NCBI GenBank assembly: GCA_945916235.1
Contig: CAMEGQ010000003.1
Span: 1-64,000, forward strand
Direction of reading: 5' to 3'
DNA: 64,000 nucleotides
From: an uncultured Porphyromonadaceae bacterium
Lineage (GTDB): Bacteria > Bacteroidota > Bacteroidia > Bacteroidales > Muribaculaceae
Made by a program: the position numbers and the translations under genes. This document shows positions 45,280 through 53,850 of this stretch, in pieces (position 1 is the stretch's first letter; each line of letters begins with the position of its first letter). A model generated the notes under the pieces. That model made no database searches. It was not told the DNA's origin and saw only the letters and a program-made list of their open reading frames with translations.

Positions 45280-48200
45280 ATGAAATTAGCTGAAATCAAA
45301 ATATATAGAGAATTATTTGCCAAGCGGACTGCTGAAAGGGCTACAGGAGGGCTTAAAGGCTGGGCGAGGGAAAGATCTGCCGGGCTTTTGGTCCGGGCTG
45401 TCGTGGCCCTTTTTGCCGTATTCGCGGCCGGTCAAGCGTTCGGATTCGATCTGAGCACCTATGCCGAAAAGTCGAAACTTTCGTCGGGCAAATGGGTGAA
45501 AGTATCGGTCAGCTCTACCGGGATGTATCAGATTCCGGAGGCAACGTTGCGCAACTGGGGTTTAGAGCCCTCAAAAACAAAGGTTTACGGCTACGGAGCC
45601 CGTCGAGTGCCCGATTATATGCAGCTGTCGACATTTGCCGACGATGTGCCTCAGACCCCTTCGGAATATGTCAGCGGACGCGGCGTGTATTTCTACGCCG
45701 AGGGTCCGGTGACCTGGAGCAGCCGTCTCACAGGCTACTATCAGCCTGTGCAGAACCCGTTTACGCTCGTAGGCTACTATTTTCTGAGTGATTCCGACCC
45801 TGAGGAGCGTCTGGCTCCCGGCACATCCGGCTCTGAGGCTGAGGCAGGGGAGACCACAGTGTTTCTCGACCGGCTCTATCACGAGCTGGAGCGCGTCTCC
45901 CCCGGGGAGAACGGCTTTCTGCTCGTAGGCGAGGATTTCCGTCTTACTCCGCAGCAATCATTTGAATTTCAGCTTACTGACGCTGTCGACGGCGGAGTCG
46001 GACGTATCCAGACATCGTTCGTATCGAAGATTGTAAGCGGCGAAGGGCGTGTGAGTCACAGCATTAACGGCACAGAACTTAGTTTTTCGTCGGCCGACCG
46101 CATCGCGGCCAATACCGATGTACACAGCGCCGGACTGGAGTCGCTCAGCCGCAAGACCTTCGAAGTGAAAGGATCAAAACTGACGGTAGGCATCAGGTTT
46201 ACCCCCACCGGATCGGTGAGCTCGGCCAATCTGAACTATATCGGCATCAGCTATGAGCGCAAGCTGAAGTTGCCTCAGAGCAAGCGACTGCAATTCTGGT
46301 ACGACCGGATGAAAGTCACCATGGAGGGAGCCACCGAAGGGATGCGTCTGTGGGATGTGACCGACCCGATGGCTATTACGGCTGTCTCGGCGCGTATTGC
46401 CGACGGAAAAGCCTCATGGCAAAGCTCTTACGGTAACACCATGCGCAGTTATGTGGCCTGGGATCCCAAGGGTACCTTCCCCACTCCTACGCTGGAGAGC
46501 AATGTGTCGGCTCAGAATCTTCACGGGCTGAAAACGCCTGATATGGTGATATTTACGCCTGCTGAATGGAAAAATCAGGCCGAGAGGCTGGCGCAGGTGC
46601 ACCGCGACGACGAGATCGACCCGCTGGAGGTGCTGGTGCTGACCCCTCAGCAGATTTACAACGAATTTTCGTCGGGTTCGCCCGATGTGCAGGCTTTCCG
46701 CAAGCTTATGAAGATGCTCTACGACCGCGGCAACGCCGGTCAGGGGAAGAAACTGCGCTATGCCATATTTATGGGCCGGCCCACCTACGATCCGCGACTG
46801 CTGACAGCCGACGTGCAGGCTCTGAAATACCCGATGCTCCCCTCGTGGTTCTCCGACTCCGGACTCAACGAGAACACGGCCTTCACCAGCGACGACCCGC
46901 TGTCGTTTCTGGAAGATGACTCGGGACTTTATCAGGGCCGCGACTATCTGTCGGTGGCCATCGGGCGTCTGCCCGTCACATCCGTGAGCGAGGCTCGCAA
47001 CGCTGTGGACAAAATCATAGCCTACAGCAACAAGATGCCCAAGACCTCGTGGAAAAACTCCGTGCTGGTGTTTGCCGACGATCAGGACAGCGGACAGCAT
47101 ATGACTCAGGCCAACACCATGGCCGACAATTTCCTCAGCGGCGACTCCGGCAGCGACATCTTCGTGCGCAAACTCTACATCGACCAGTATGAGCTTGTAG
47201 GCAACCACTATCCCGATGCCAAGACCCAGCTTTTCCGTCAGCTTGACGAGGGTGTGATGCTCTGGACCTTCCAGGGCCACGCGGCAGCTACTTCGCTGAC
47301 CCATGAGCAGGTGGTGACCTATCAGGACCTCAACTCGATGAATCTGCGCCACTGGCCGGTGCTCTATGCCGCCACGTGCTACTTCCTGCGCTGGGACTCC
47401 ACCACGCGCTCCGGAGCCGAGATTCTGTTTGCCAATCCAAACGGCGGCGTAATCGCCGCCATCAGCGCCACGCGTCCGGCCTACATCTCGCTTAACGGCG
47501 AGCTCTCGGCCACCATGGGCCGCAATCTGCTCAACCGAGACGATCGCGGCTACATAGTGCCCATCGGCGAAGGCTACCGTCAGGCCAAGAACGACTACCG
47601 CAACATGTCGGGCCACCTGGTCTCGAACGAGAACAAGCTGCGCTACGTGCTTCTGGGCGACCCGGCTCTGCGCATGGCTCTGCCAAGCCACCGCGTAGTG
47701 TTGGAAAGTGTTGATGGTAAGGCTATTACGCCGCTCGACGGAGACGATGAGCCCGTGACACTCATGGCCCGCCAGACGGCCACGCTGAAAGGCCGGGTAG
47801 TCAGCGCAGCCGACGGCTCGACGCTCAGCGACTTCAACGGCACGGTCAACGCCACTGTCTATGACGCCGAGGAGAGCTACACCACCCGAGGCAACGGCAA
47901 GGACGGCCAGCCCGTCAGCTACGACCAGCAGGGCAACCGTCTGACCGTCGGCACCGCCAAGGTGACCAACGGAGAATTCAGCATGACCGTCAGCATGCCT
48001 GCCGAAATCGCCAACAACTACCGCCCCGGAGCCATCAACCTCTACGCCTATTCCACCGCAAAAGGGAAAGAGGCAGCCGGAGTATGCCGCCAGCTGTATG
48101 TGTATGGCGAAGATTACGACGCTGTGCCCGATACGCAGGCGCCAGAAATTGAGAAGATGTATCTGAATCACCCCTCGTTCGTCAACGGACAGGAGGTGAA

Positions 48201-48804
48201 CGCCGAGCCGGTGCTTCTGGCGCGAGTGCGCGACGACCGCTCGATCAATATGAGTGTGGCAGGTGTGGGCCATGCCATGTCGCTCAGCCTCGACGGAGGG
48301 GAGAAGACATGGGGCGATGTGGCCGACTACTTCACTCCGCTTTCCGACGGGAGCGCCGGAGGCGACATCCTCTACCCGCTGAGCGGACTGAAGGAAGGAT
48401 ACCACACGCTGACGCTCCGAGTATGGGACAACGGCCCCAACTCCACCTCGGCCGATATTGAATTCTTCGTGGCTCCGTATGTGGCCCCGACGGTATATGA
48501 GGTCTATACGGACAAGAACCCCGTGGACGATTGCGCCAACTTCTATGTGGTGCATGACCGCCCCGACAGGAATGTGACAGTGAGCGTGGAGGTATACAAC
48601 CTCATGGGCCGTATGCTCTGGAAGCAGAGCGAGAGCGGACGCAGCGAGATGTTCACCTCGATGCCGCTGACATGGGATCTTCTCGACACCGGCGGGCGGC
48701 GCGTGCCCCGCGGCATATACCTCTACCGCGCTACCGTCACCGACAAGGAGACCGGAGAAACCTCTTCCACCGAAACAAGGAAACTCGCTGTGCGCGGGCT
48801 GTAA
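45280..48804 (+). CDS. porU: PorU-like type IX secretion C25 peptidase (sortase)
   Basis: This protein of about 1174 residues is a C25 (gingipain-like) cysteine peptidase of the PorU type, which in the type IX secretion system removes C-terminal signals and attaches cargo at the cell surface. It has a signal peptide (LLVRAVVALFAVFAAGQAFG), the N-terminal PorU segment KLSSGKWVKVSVSSTGMYQI, the C25 fold (about 440-790) with catalytic His667 in FQGHAAAT and Cys700 in AATCYFLRWD, then Ig-like domains and a C-terminal GIYLYRATVTD region like a type IX sorting or FlgD-type domain. The motifs differ slightly from classical GHG and TCEF. ATG at 45280 is preferred; 45250 is an alternative. Confidence 0.85.
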   Translation: MKLAEIKIYRELFAKRTAERATGGLKGWARERSAGLLVRAVVALFAVFAAGQAFGFDLSTYAEKSKLSSGKWVKVSVSSTGMYQIPEATLRNWGLEPSKTKVYGYGARRVPDYMQLSTFADDVPQTPSEYVSGRGVYFYAEGPVTWSSRLTGYYQPVQNPFTLVGYYFLSDSDPEERLAPGTSGSEAEAGETTVFLDRLYHELERVSPGENGFLLVGEDFRLTPQQSFEFQLTDAVDGGVGRIQTSFVSKIVSGEGRVSHSINGTELSFSSADRIAANTDVHSAGLESLSRKTFEVKGSKLTVGIRFTPTGSVSSANLNYIGISYERKLKLPQSKRLQFWYDRMKVTMEGATEGMRLWDVTDPMAITAVSARIADGKASWQSSYGNTMRSYVAWDPKGTFPTPTLESNVSAQNLHGLKTPDMVIFTPAEWKNQAERLAQVHRDDEIDPLEVLVLTPQQIYNEFSSGSPDVQAFRKLMKMLYDRGNAGQGKKLRYAIFMGRPTYDPRLLTADVQALKYPMLPSWFSDSGLNENTAFTSDDPLSFLEDDSGLYQGRDYLSVAIGRLPVTSVSEARNAVDKIIAYSNKMPKTSWKNSVLVFADDQDSGQHMTQANTMADNFLSGDSGSDIFVRKLYIDQYELVGNHYPDAKTQLFRQLDEGVMLWTFQGHAAATSLTHEQVVTYQDLNSMNLRHWPVLYAATCYFLRWDSTTRSGAEILFANPNGGVIAAISATRPAYISLNGELSATMGRNLLNRDDRGYIVPIGEGYRQAKNDYRNMSGHLVSNENKLRYVLLGDPALRMALPSHRVVLESVDGKAITPLDGDDEPVTLMARQTATLKGRVVSAADGSTLSDFNGTVNATVYDAEESYTTRGNGKDGQPVSYDQQGNRLTVGTAKVTNGEFSMTVSMPAEIANNYRPGAINLYAYSTAKGKEAAGVCRQLYVYGEDYDAVPDTQAPEIEKMYLNHPSFVNGQEVNAEPVLLARVRDDRSINMSVAGVGHAMSLSLDGGEKTWGDVADYFTPLSDGSAGGDILYPLSGLKEGYHTLTLRVWDNGPNSTSADIEFFVAPYVAPTVYEVYTDKNPVDDCANFYVVHDRPDRNVTVSVEVYNLMGRMLWKQSESGRSEMFTSMPLTWDLLDTGGRRVPRGIYLYRATVTDKETGETSSTETRKLAVRGL

Positions 48805-48817
48805 GAGAAAGTTTTTG

Positions 48818-48825
48818 TAACTTTG
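48818..48825 (+). promoter_or_regulatory. -7 promoter box of rex
   Basis: TAACTTTG lies 12 nt before the rex ATG, implying a leader of only a few nucleotides. It also excludes the upstream in-frame TTG at 48823, which lies inside the box. Confidence 0.5.
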
Positions 48826-48837
48826 CAGATTAAAGAG

Positions 48838-49467
48838 ATGATAGAAAATAAGACCGACATAATTCCCGAACCGGCGCTGCGGCGGATGCCCTGGTATCTG
48901 TCGTATGTGACGATGCTGCGCGAGCGCAATGTGGAGTTTGTGTCATCTACCCAGATAGCGCGCGAACTGAAGGTCGACTCTTCGCAGATAGCCAAAGACC
49001 TCTCTTTCCTCGACATCAAGGGGAAGACCCGCATCGGCTACGAGGTGAGCCTTCTGGAGCGCAAGCTCAAGGAGTTTCTCGGGTTCAGCCGCCGGCATAA
49101 GGCCGTGATCGTAGGCGTCGGTTCGCTCGGAAGCGCCCTGATGCAGGATTCGGGACTGATGCGCTACGGGCTGGAGATAGTGGCCGGATTCGATGTGGAT
49201 CCTAAGCTCACGGGGACGATGGTCCACGGCCTGCCCGTGTATCATATCGACGAACTCGAAGAGCGGCTGGCCGCTCTGGGAGCCGGCATCGGAATCCTGA
49301 CCGTGCCTGTGGAGCATGCGCAGGAGATGACCGACCGTCTTATCGAGGCCGGATGCAACGCCATTTGGAATTTTACGCCGTTCAGAATCTGCGCACCTCA
49401 CAACGTGGTGATTTCCAACACCTCGATATATGCGCATCTGGCGGTGATGTACAATAGGATGGCATGA
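48838..49467 (+). CDS. rex: Redox-sensing transcriptional repressor Rex
   Basis: Rex senses the NADH/NAD ratio and represses genes of anaerobic metabolism. The 209-residue protein has an N-terminal winged helix (about 5-80; SSTQIARELKVDSSQIAKDLSFL) and a Rossmann domain with GVGSLGSAL, then an Asp-containing FDVDP after the second strand, which favours NAD over NADP. The C-terminal swapped helix with SNTSIYAHLAVMYNRM is present. It sits between two PorU-like protease genes, which is unusual in my experience, and it has its own promoter. Confidence 0.93.
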   Translation: MIENKTDIIPEPALRRMPWYLSYVTMLRERNVEFVSSTQIARELKVDSSQIAKDLSFLDIKGKTRIGYEVSLLERKLKEFLGFSRRHKAVIVGVGSLGSALMQDSGLMRYGLEIVAGFDVDPKLTGTMVHGLPVYHIDELEERLAALGAGIGILTVPVEHAQEMTDRLIEAGCNAIWNFTPFRICAPHNVVISNTSIYAHLAVMYNRMA

Positions 49468-49485
49468 TTTTTGCTGCAGACTGAG

Positions 49486-50118
49486 ATGAAGATTATTGTC
49501 ATCGACAGAGAACCGGGCAGATGGCCGCAGGCCATGGAAGAGGCGCTGACCTCGGAAAGGATCGCCGACCCTCGGGAGATACCCGCCACGCTGCTGACCG
49601 ACTCGGCTGTGACGCGCAACGGACACCCCATATTTCTGCCCGATTTCGCCATAGGCTGGAGGGTGGATATCTGCGTCTACTTCAGCATCGGGCGGCTCGG
49701 AAAGTCGATTCCGGCGAAGTTTGCCCACCGCTATTTCGACGGTTGGGGGCTGGCAGCCAGAGTGGTCCGCAATGAAGCCGACCTCCGGCCTGCCAATGCT
49801 CTTGAAGCTAATTTCGACGGAGCCATCTGCGCAGGGCCTAAAATGGAGATGGAAATGCCGCTCCCGTCGCTCCTGAGAGTTGAGACGCTCGAAGGAAACG
49901 GACCCCGGCAGACGCAATGGGAGCTCAGTCAGACCGGCCTTGCCGATTTGCGGCAGGCGGCTGAGCAGACGGTGGCGCTCGTGAGCCGGTATATGACCCT
50001 CCGCAACGGAGACCTGGTGATTCCGGGCCGCACGGGGCTGAGCATGGAAGCCAAAATAGGGGCGAAGGTCAAGCTGACGGCCGACGGCCGCGAAGCCCTC
50101 TACCTGAAGATAAAATAA
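49486..50118 (+). CDS. Fumarylacetoacetate hydrolase-like protein, divergent
   Basis: The 210-residue protein follows rex by 18 nt. It resembles Bacteroidota FAH-family proteins in LPDFAIG, in IGRLGKSIPAKFAHRYFDGWGLAARVV, and in TLRNGDLVIPG. The family usually has Glu residues in the strand after the PDF motif (the ELVV segment) that bind the catalytic metal; here the segment reads WRVDICVYF, which lacks the usual ExE pair. The N-terminal part is also shorter and unlike typical members. It may be a non-catalytic relative or have altered metal binding. The ATG at 49486 is chosen for its position in the first strand. Confidence 0.65.
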   Translation: MKIIVIDREPGRWPQAMEEALTSERIADPREIPATLLTDSAVTRNGHPIFLPDFAIGWRVDICVYFSIGRLGKSIPAKFAHRYFDGWGLAARVVRNEADLRPANALEANFDGAICAGPKMEMEMPLPSLLRVETLEGNGPRQTQWELSQTGLADLRQAAEQTVALVSRYMTLRNGDLVIPGRTGLSMEAKIGAKVKLTADGREALYLKIK

Positions 50119-50167
50119 GCGCGCGGGGCGTAACCTCGGGGAAAGAGAAACATTAAGGAACATCTGA

Positions 50168-53100
50168 ATGAAAACAGACATGATATATTCGACATTGCGT
50201 AAAGCTGCGATAGGCATTATGGCCGCCGTAGGGATAGGCTCTTTCGCCGTTCAGACGCAGGCTGCCTCGAAGCTCAGCAGCGGAAAATGGGTGAAAATCA
50301 GGGTGGAGACCACCGGTATTCACCAGATTACCGACGCCCAGCTCAAGGAAATGGGCTTCGCTGACCCTTCGAAGGTGGCAGTCTATGGCAATCCGGCTGT
50401 GCTGATGGCCAATTATAAGCTTACCGCCGACCTTACCGATGACGTAGTGGCCATTCCGAGCAAAAATGTCGACGGCAAACTGCTGTTTTACGCTCTCGGC
50501 GACATGTATCTGAAGCCTGTGAGGGGGTATAATCCCACCTATACGTACAAAAATGAACACGTATCGGTGCTTCGCAACTTTTATGCCGACTACGGCACAT
50601 ATTTCCTGACCGACAGCCAGCCCGCGGCCGAAGTGAAGCAGATAGCCGCTCCCGAGGCGCCCGCAGAAACTGACATCAACTCGGGCTACGGCCTGGTATG
50701 CTACGAAGACGAGGCTTCGAACCCCGACAGTTTCGGTCCGCGCTATTTCTCGCCCGGCCTGACCAAAGGGGAGACCGGAGTATACAACTTCAAGATGCCC
50801 CAGTTCCGCGAAGGTAACGAGACAGACGGCTACACGAAGATGCCGATGCTGTTTTTGATCGCATCGAAAAACACATCTTCGGCACAACAGAGCATTCAGC
50901 TTCCCGGCAATGCTTCCGGTTCGATTTACATCAGCAAACACAGCGAAAGCTACCACCACTACTACGGACAGTCGTCGATTTTCAATGCCAACACCTCAGC
51001 GGCTCCGGTAAAGGCGACAGCTGACGACACCTACAGCGTGAAGATCAACACCACAATCAACGGTACGCTCTGGCTCGACTATTTCACTGCGCTTTATCCG
51101 CAATGGAACCGCATGGGCGACCGCAACTGTGCCGAATTTGCCTATACCAACATCCAGAAAACCAACACCATCAGCTTCGAAGCCGATGAGGCCAAGGATT
51201 GGATAGTATGGGACATCACCGACCCGATGGAAGTGAAGGAGATGGCCTACATCCGTTATGCCGAGACTCCGGAACCCCCCGAGAACCCCGAAAATCCTGA
51301 GAATCCAGAGAATCCCGAGAACCCCGAGAATCCGGAAGGTACTGAGGGTACCGAAGGCACTGAAAACGCCGGGACCACTGAAGGAGAAGGAACTACGGAG
51401 GAGCCGACGGAGCCGCAGCCCAAGAAGCTGCTGCTTGCTTCGCCCGGCACCTTCACCACCTCGATGGGCCAGCAGGCGTTCGCGCGACTGATGGTGTTTG
51501 ACCCGTCGGCTGAATATGAGGGAGTTACGCCCGTGGGCGACGTCGAAGCGCAGGATCTGCACTCAATGGATGTGCCTAATATGCTGATAGTCACCATCAA
51601 AGACCTCATGCCGGAGGCTGAGATGCTTGCCGGCATCCACAAGAAATACACCGGGGTGGAAACGGCCATCGTGACCCTCCCGGAGGTGTACAACGAATTT
51701 ACGGGCGGCACGCCGCATATCATGGCTGTGCGCAAGCTCGCTTCGATGCTATACAAGCGCAACCCGGAGAAATTCCGCTCGATACTCTTTATGGGTCCGG
51801 CGCATAACGACAACCGCTACCTGAAATCGGACGACCGCGAGGCGATGCACGCGCAGTATCTGCCCATGTACATGAACGAATCGCCCAACACTTTCGGCTC
51901 GGCTCCTACGGGTTATCAGACCGATGCCTTCGTGGCCATGCTTGATTATGACAAAAGCGACTTTACGGCCACTTCGCCGAATATGACAGTGAGTGTGGGC
52001 CGTATCCCCATCGCCGACCGCAGCAAGATGCAGAGCTACATCCGCAAAGTAGAGCATTTCCTGAAAAACGTGAAGGGGAACGAGATGATGAACAATGCGG
52101 TAATCTCGACCGATGCCGGCAATGAAAACGGCCACATGATTGACGGCGACAAGCTCGCCGACATTATCCTGAAGGAGTCGCCGACTACCACAGTGGTCAA
52201 AGCCCACAACTCGATCTACCCCTTTGTGAACAATCGCGCCCAGACGCCCAACAATATCCTGACCGCCAACTTCAAGAAGGGTACCGGCTACTACACCTTC
52301 AGCGGCCACTCGCTTTCGCATTATCAGATAGGCGGCGGCGAAATCTGGAACGTCACGATGCTCGAGAATCTCGACTACGATGTGCCCGTCTTCGCTATGC
52401 TGTCGACCTGCGGCGTAGCCGACCCCGACAAGACCTCGCGCAGTATGACCGATGCCTTCCTCGACAAGGAAAAGGGCGGAGCCATCGGCGTGGTGGCATC
52501 GTGCCGCACCGTGTTCATGGATAAAAACCAGTATATGGCCGAGCAGGTGACCGGCGCGCTGTTCACCAAAGGGAAGTCGAAGACCTACGGCGACGTGTTC
52601 CGCAACGCCTTCAACGGATGTCATAACATAGGTCTGTCATCGTCGCAGACCTCCGACGTGATGCTCAACACGCTTTGCTACGGACTCTACGGCGATCCCG
52701 AAATCCCCATACCCTCGGAGAATGTGTATCCGACGCTGACGGCTGTGAACGGCGAGGCTATCGCCAAAGACGCTTCAGTCAAGGTCAACGCCAACTCGAA
52801 ACTGGCGCTGGCGGGTACGGTCAACAATGCCGACGGGGAAACAGACTGCAGTTTCAACGGCTTTGTGCGCGTGAACATCTACGACGCTCCCAAGACGATG
52901 AAGGTGATCAACGCTGAAAACGATACTTATCTCGGTCAGGAGACCACCCTCGACGAGAGTCTGATCAGCACCAAGATTCTTGAAGTGAAAGACGGCAAAT
53001 TTGCCGGCGAAGTATATGTGGCCAATCCGGCCCGCGAAGGGAAATACAACCGAGTGCAGCTCTACGCCTACAATGACACCCAGTGGGGCCGAGGCGGCAG

Positions 53101-53785
53101 CTATGGCCTTCAGATAGCCATCAGCGACGAATATCCCGCGCTTACCGAAGCCACGGCGCCCGAGATTCTTACGTATTACATCAATACCGAGGATTTCACC
53201 GACGGCGATGTAATCAACGGCGATGGCGCCCGGGTATATGCCACAGTGGCCGCCAACGAGTTCGGCCTGATGGGCGAATACTCCACCGTGGGCCACGATC
53301 TGCAGCTGGTGCTCGACGGAGTCAGGACCCTCTCCGGAGCCGCAGGCTATTTCGTGGTTGACCCCGATGGCTCAGGCTCGCTCGACTTCCCGCTGAGCGG
53401 AGTGGCCGAGGGACGCCATACGCTGACGCTCCGCGTGACCAACGGCGCCGGACAGTCCACGACACGCTCGCTGGAATTCACTCTTGTGAACGCCGCTTAT
53501 CATCCCACCCTTGCCGTGGAGGAATATCCCGCCACGGAGCAGGCCACCATCACCCTTGATAACTCCTCGACTCAGACCCCCGCAGGGCATATCGTGATAA
53601 GCTCTACCACAGGCGAGCATGTGCTGACGGTGGAGAATCCCGCATTCCCTTACGTATGGAATCTGAAGGATGCCGAAGGCAACCGTGTGGAGAACGGACG
53701 ATATGAGGCTGAAGGTTTCTTCCGCGACGGCAACAAATACGGACACGCCGCGAAGGTGGAAGTGATTGTTCATGCTGACAAGTAA
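50168..53785 (+). CDS. Second PorU-like C25 peptidase with a PEN-repeat insert
   Basis: The 1205-residue protein is a paralogue of the upstream PorU-like protein. It has a signal peptide (AAIGIMAAVGIGSFAVQTQA), the same N-terminal KLSSGKWVKIRVETTGIHQI segment, and a C25 fold with His714 in FSGHSLSH and Cys748 in LSTCGVADP. An insert of about 45 residues (about 370-420) of Pro-Glu-Asn and Thr-Glu-Gly repeats interrupts the part just before the catalytic fold. Ig-like domains follow, and the end (WNLKDAEGNRVENGRY) resembles a degenerate sorting or FlgD-like domain. The function may be surface proteolysis or a second sortase; sequence does not decide. It follows the FAH-like gene by 49 nt. Confidence 0.82.
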   Translation: MKTDMIYSTLRKAAIGIMAAVGIGSFAVQTQAASKLSSGKWVKIRVETTGIHQITDAQLKEMGFADPSKVAVYGNPAVLMANYKLTADLTDDVVAIPSKNVDGKLLFYALGDMYLKPVRGYNPTYTYKNEHVSVLRNFYADYGTYFLTDSQPAAEVKQIAAPEAPAETDINSGYGLVCYEDEASNPDSFGPRYFSPGLTKGETGVYNFKMPQFREGNETDGYTKMPMLFLIASKNTSSAQQSIQLPGNASGSIYISKHSESYHHYYGQSSIFNANTSAAPVKATADDTYSVKINTTINGTLWLDYFTALYPQWNRMGDRNCAEFAYTNIQKTNTISFEADEAKDWIVWDITDPMEVKEMAYIRYAETPEPPENPENPENPENPENPENPEGTEGTEGTENAGTTEGEGTTEEPTEPQPKKLLLASPGTFTTSMGQQAFARLMVFDPSAEYEGVTPVGDVEAQDLHSMDVPNMLIVTIKDLMPEAEMLAGIHKKYTGVETAIVTLPEVYNEFTGGTPHIMAVRKLASMLYKRNPEKFRSILFMGPAHNDNRYLKSDDREAMHAQYLPMYMNESPNTFGSAPTGYQTDAFVAMLDYDKSDFTATSPNMTVSVGRIPIADRSKMQSYIRKVEHFLKNVKGNEMMNNAVISTDAGNENGHMIDGDKLADIILKESPTTTVVKAHNSIYPFVNNRAQTPNNILTANFKKGTGYYTFSGHSLSHYQIGGGEIWNVTMLENLDYDVPVFAMLSTCGVADPDKTSRSMTDAFLDKEKGGAIGVVASCRTVFMDKNQYMAEQVTGALFTKGKSKTYGDVFRNAFNGCHNIGLSSSQTSDVMLNTLCYGLYGDPEIPIPSENVYPTLTAVNGEAIAKDASVKVNANSKLALAGTVNNADGETDCSFNGFVRVNIYDAPKTMKVINAENDTYLGQETTLDESLISTKILEVKDGKFAGEVYVANPAREGKYNRVQLYAYNDTQWGRGGSYGLQIAISDEYPALTEATAPEILTYYINTEDFTDGDVINGDGARVYATVAANEFGLMGEYSTVGHDLQLVLDGVRTLSGAAGYFVVDPDGSGSLDFPLSGVAEGRHTLTLRVTNGAGQSTTRSLEFTLVNAAYHPTLAVEEYPATEQATITLDNSSTQTPAGHIVISSTTGEHVLTVENPAFPYVWNLKDAEGNRVENGRYEAEGFFRDGNKYGHAAKVEVIVHADK
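51281..51370 (+). repeat. In-frame nonanucleotide repeat encoding PEN/TEG tripeptides
   Basis: Ten 9-nt units run in frame: GAGAACCCC, GAAAATCCT, GAGAATCCA, GAGAATCCC, GAGAACCCC, GAGAATCCG, then GAAGGTACT, GAGGGTACC, GAAGGCACT and GAAAACGCC. They encode a run of ENP triplets and then EGT triplets. Because the unit is three codons, changes in copy number leave the reading frame intact. Confidence 0.9.
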
Positions 53786-53850
53786 GAGCGGCGCCGACCC
53801 CGGGTCGGACCGACAATATAAAGAGACGAAAGAATAGACCGAATAAAGAG

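Noticed and set aside
46414-48555. 713-codon reverse frame opposite porU
   Set aside because: It lies entirely antisense to a well-supported protease gene; long antisense frames are expected from the C-biased codon use here. The product is His/Val-rich without domain motifs.
48823-48837. TTG start at 48823 for rex
   Set aside because: It lies inside the -7 box at 48818-48825; the ATG at 48838 matches the family start.
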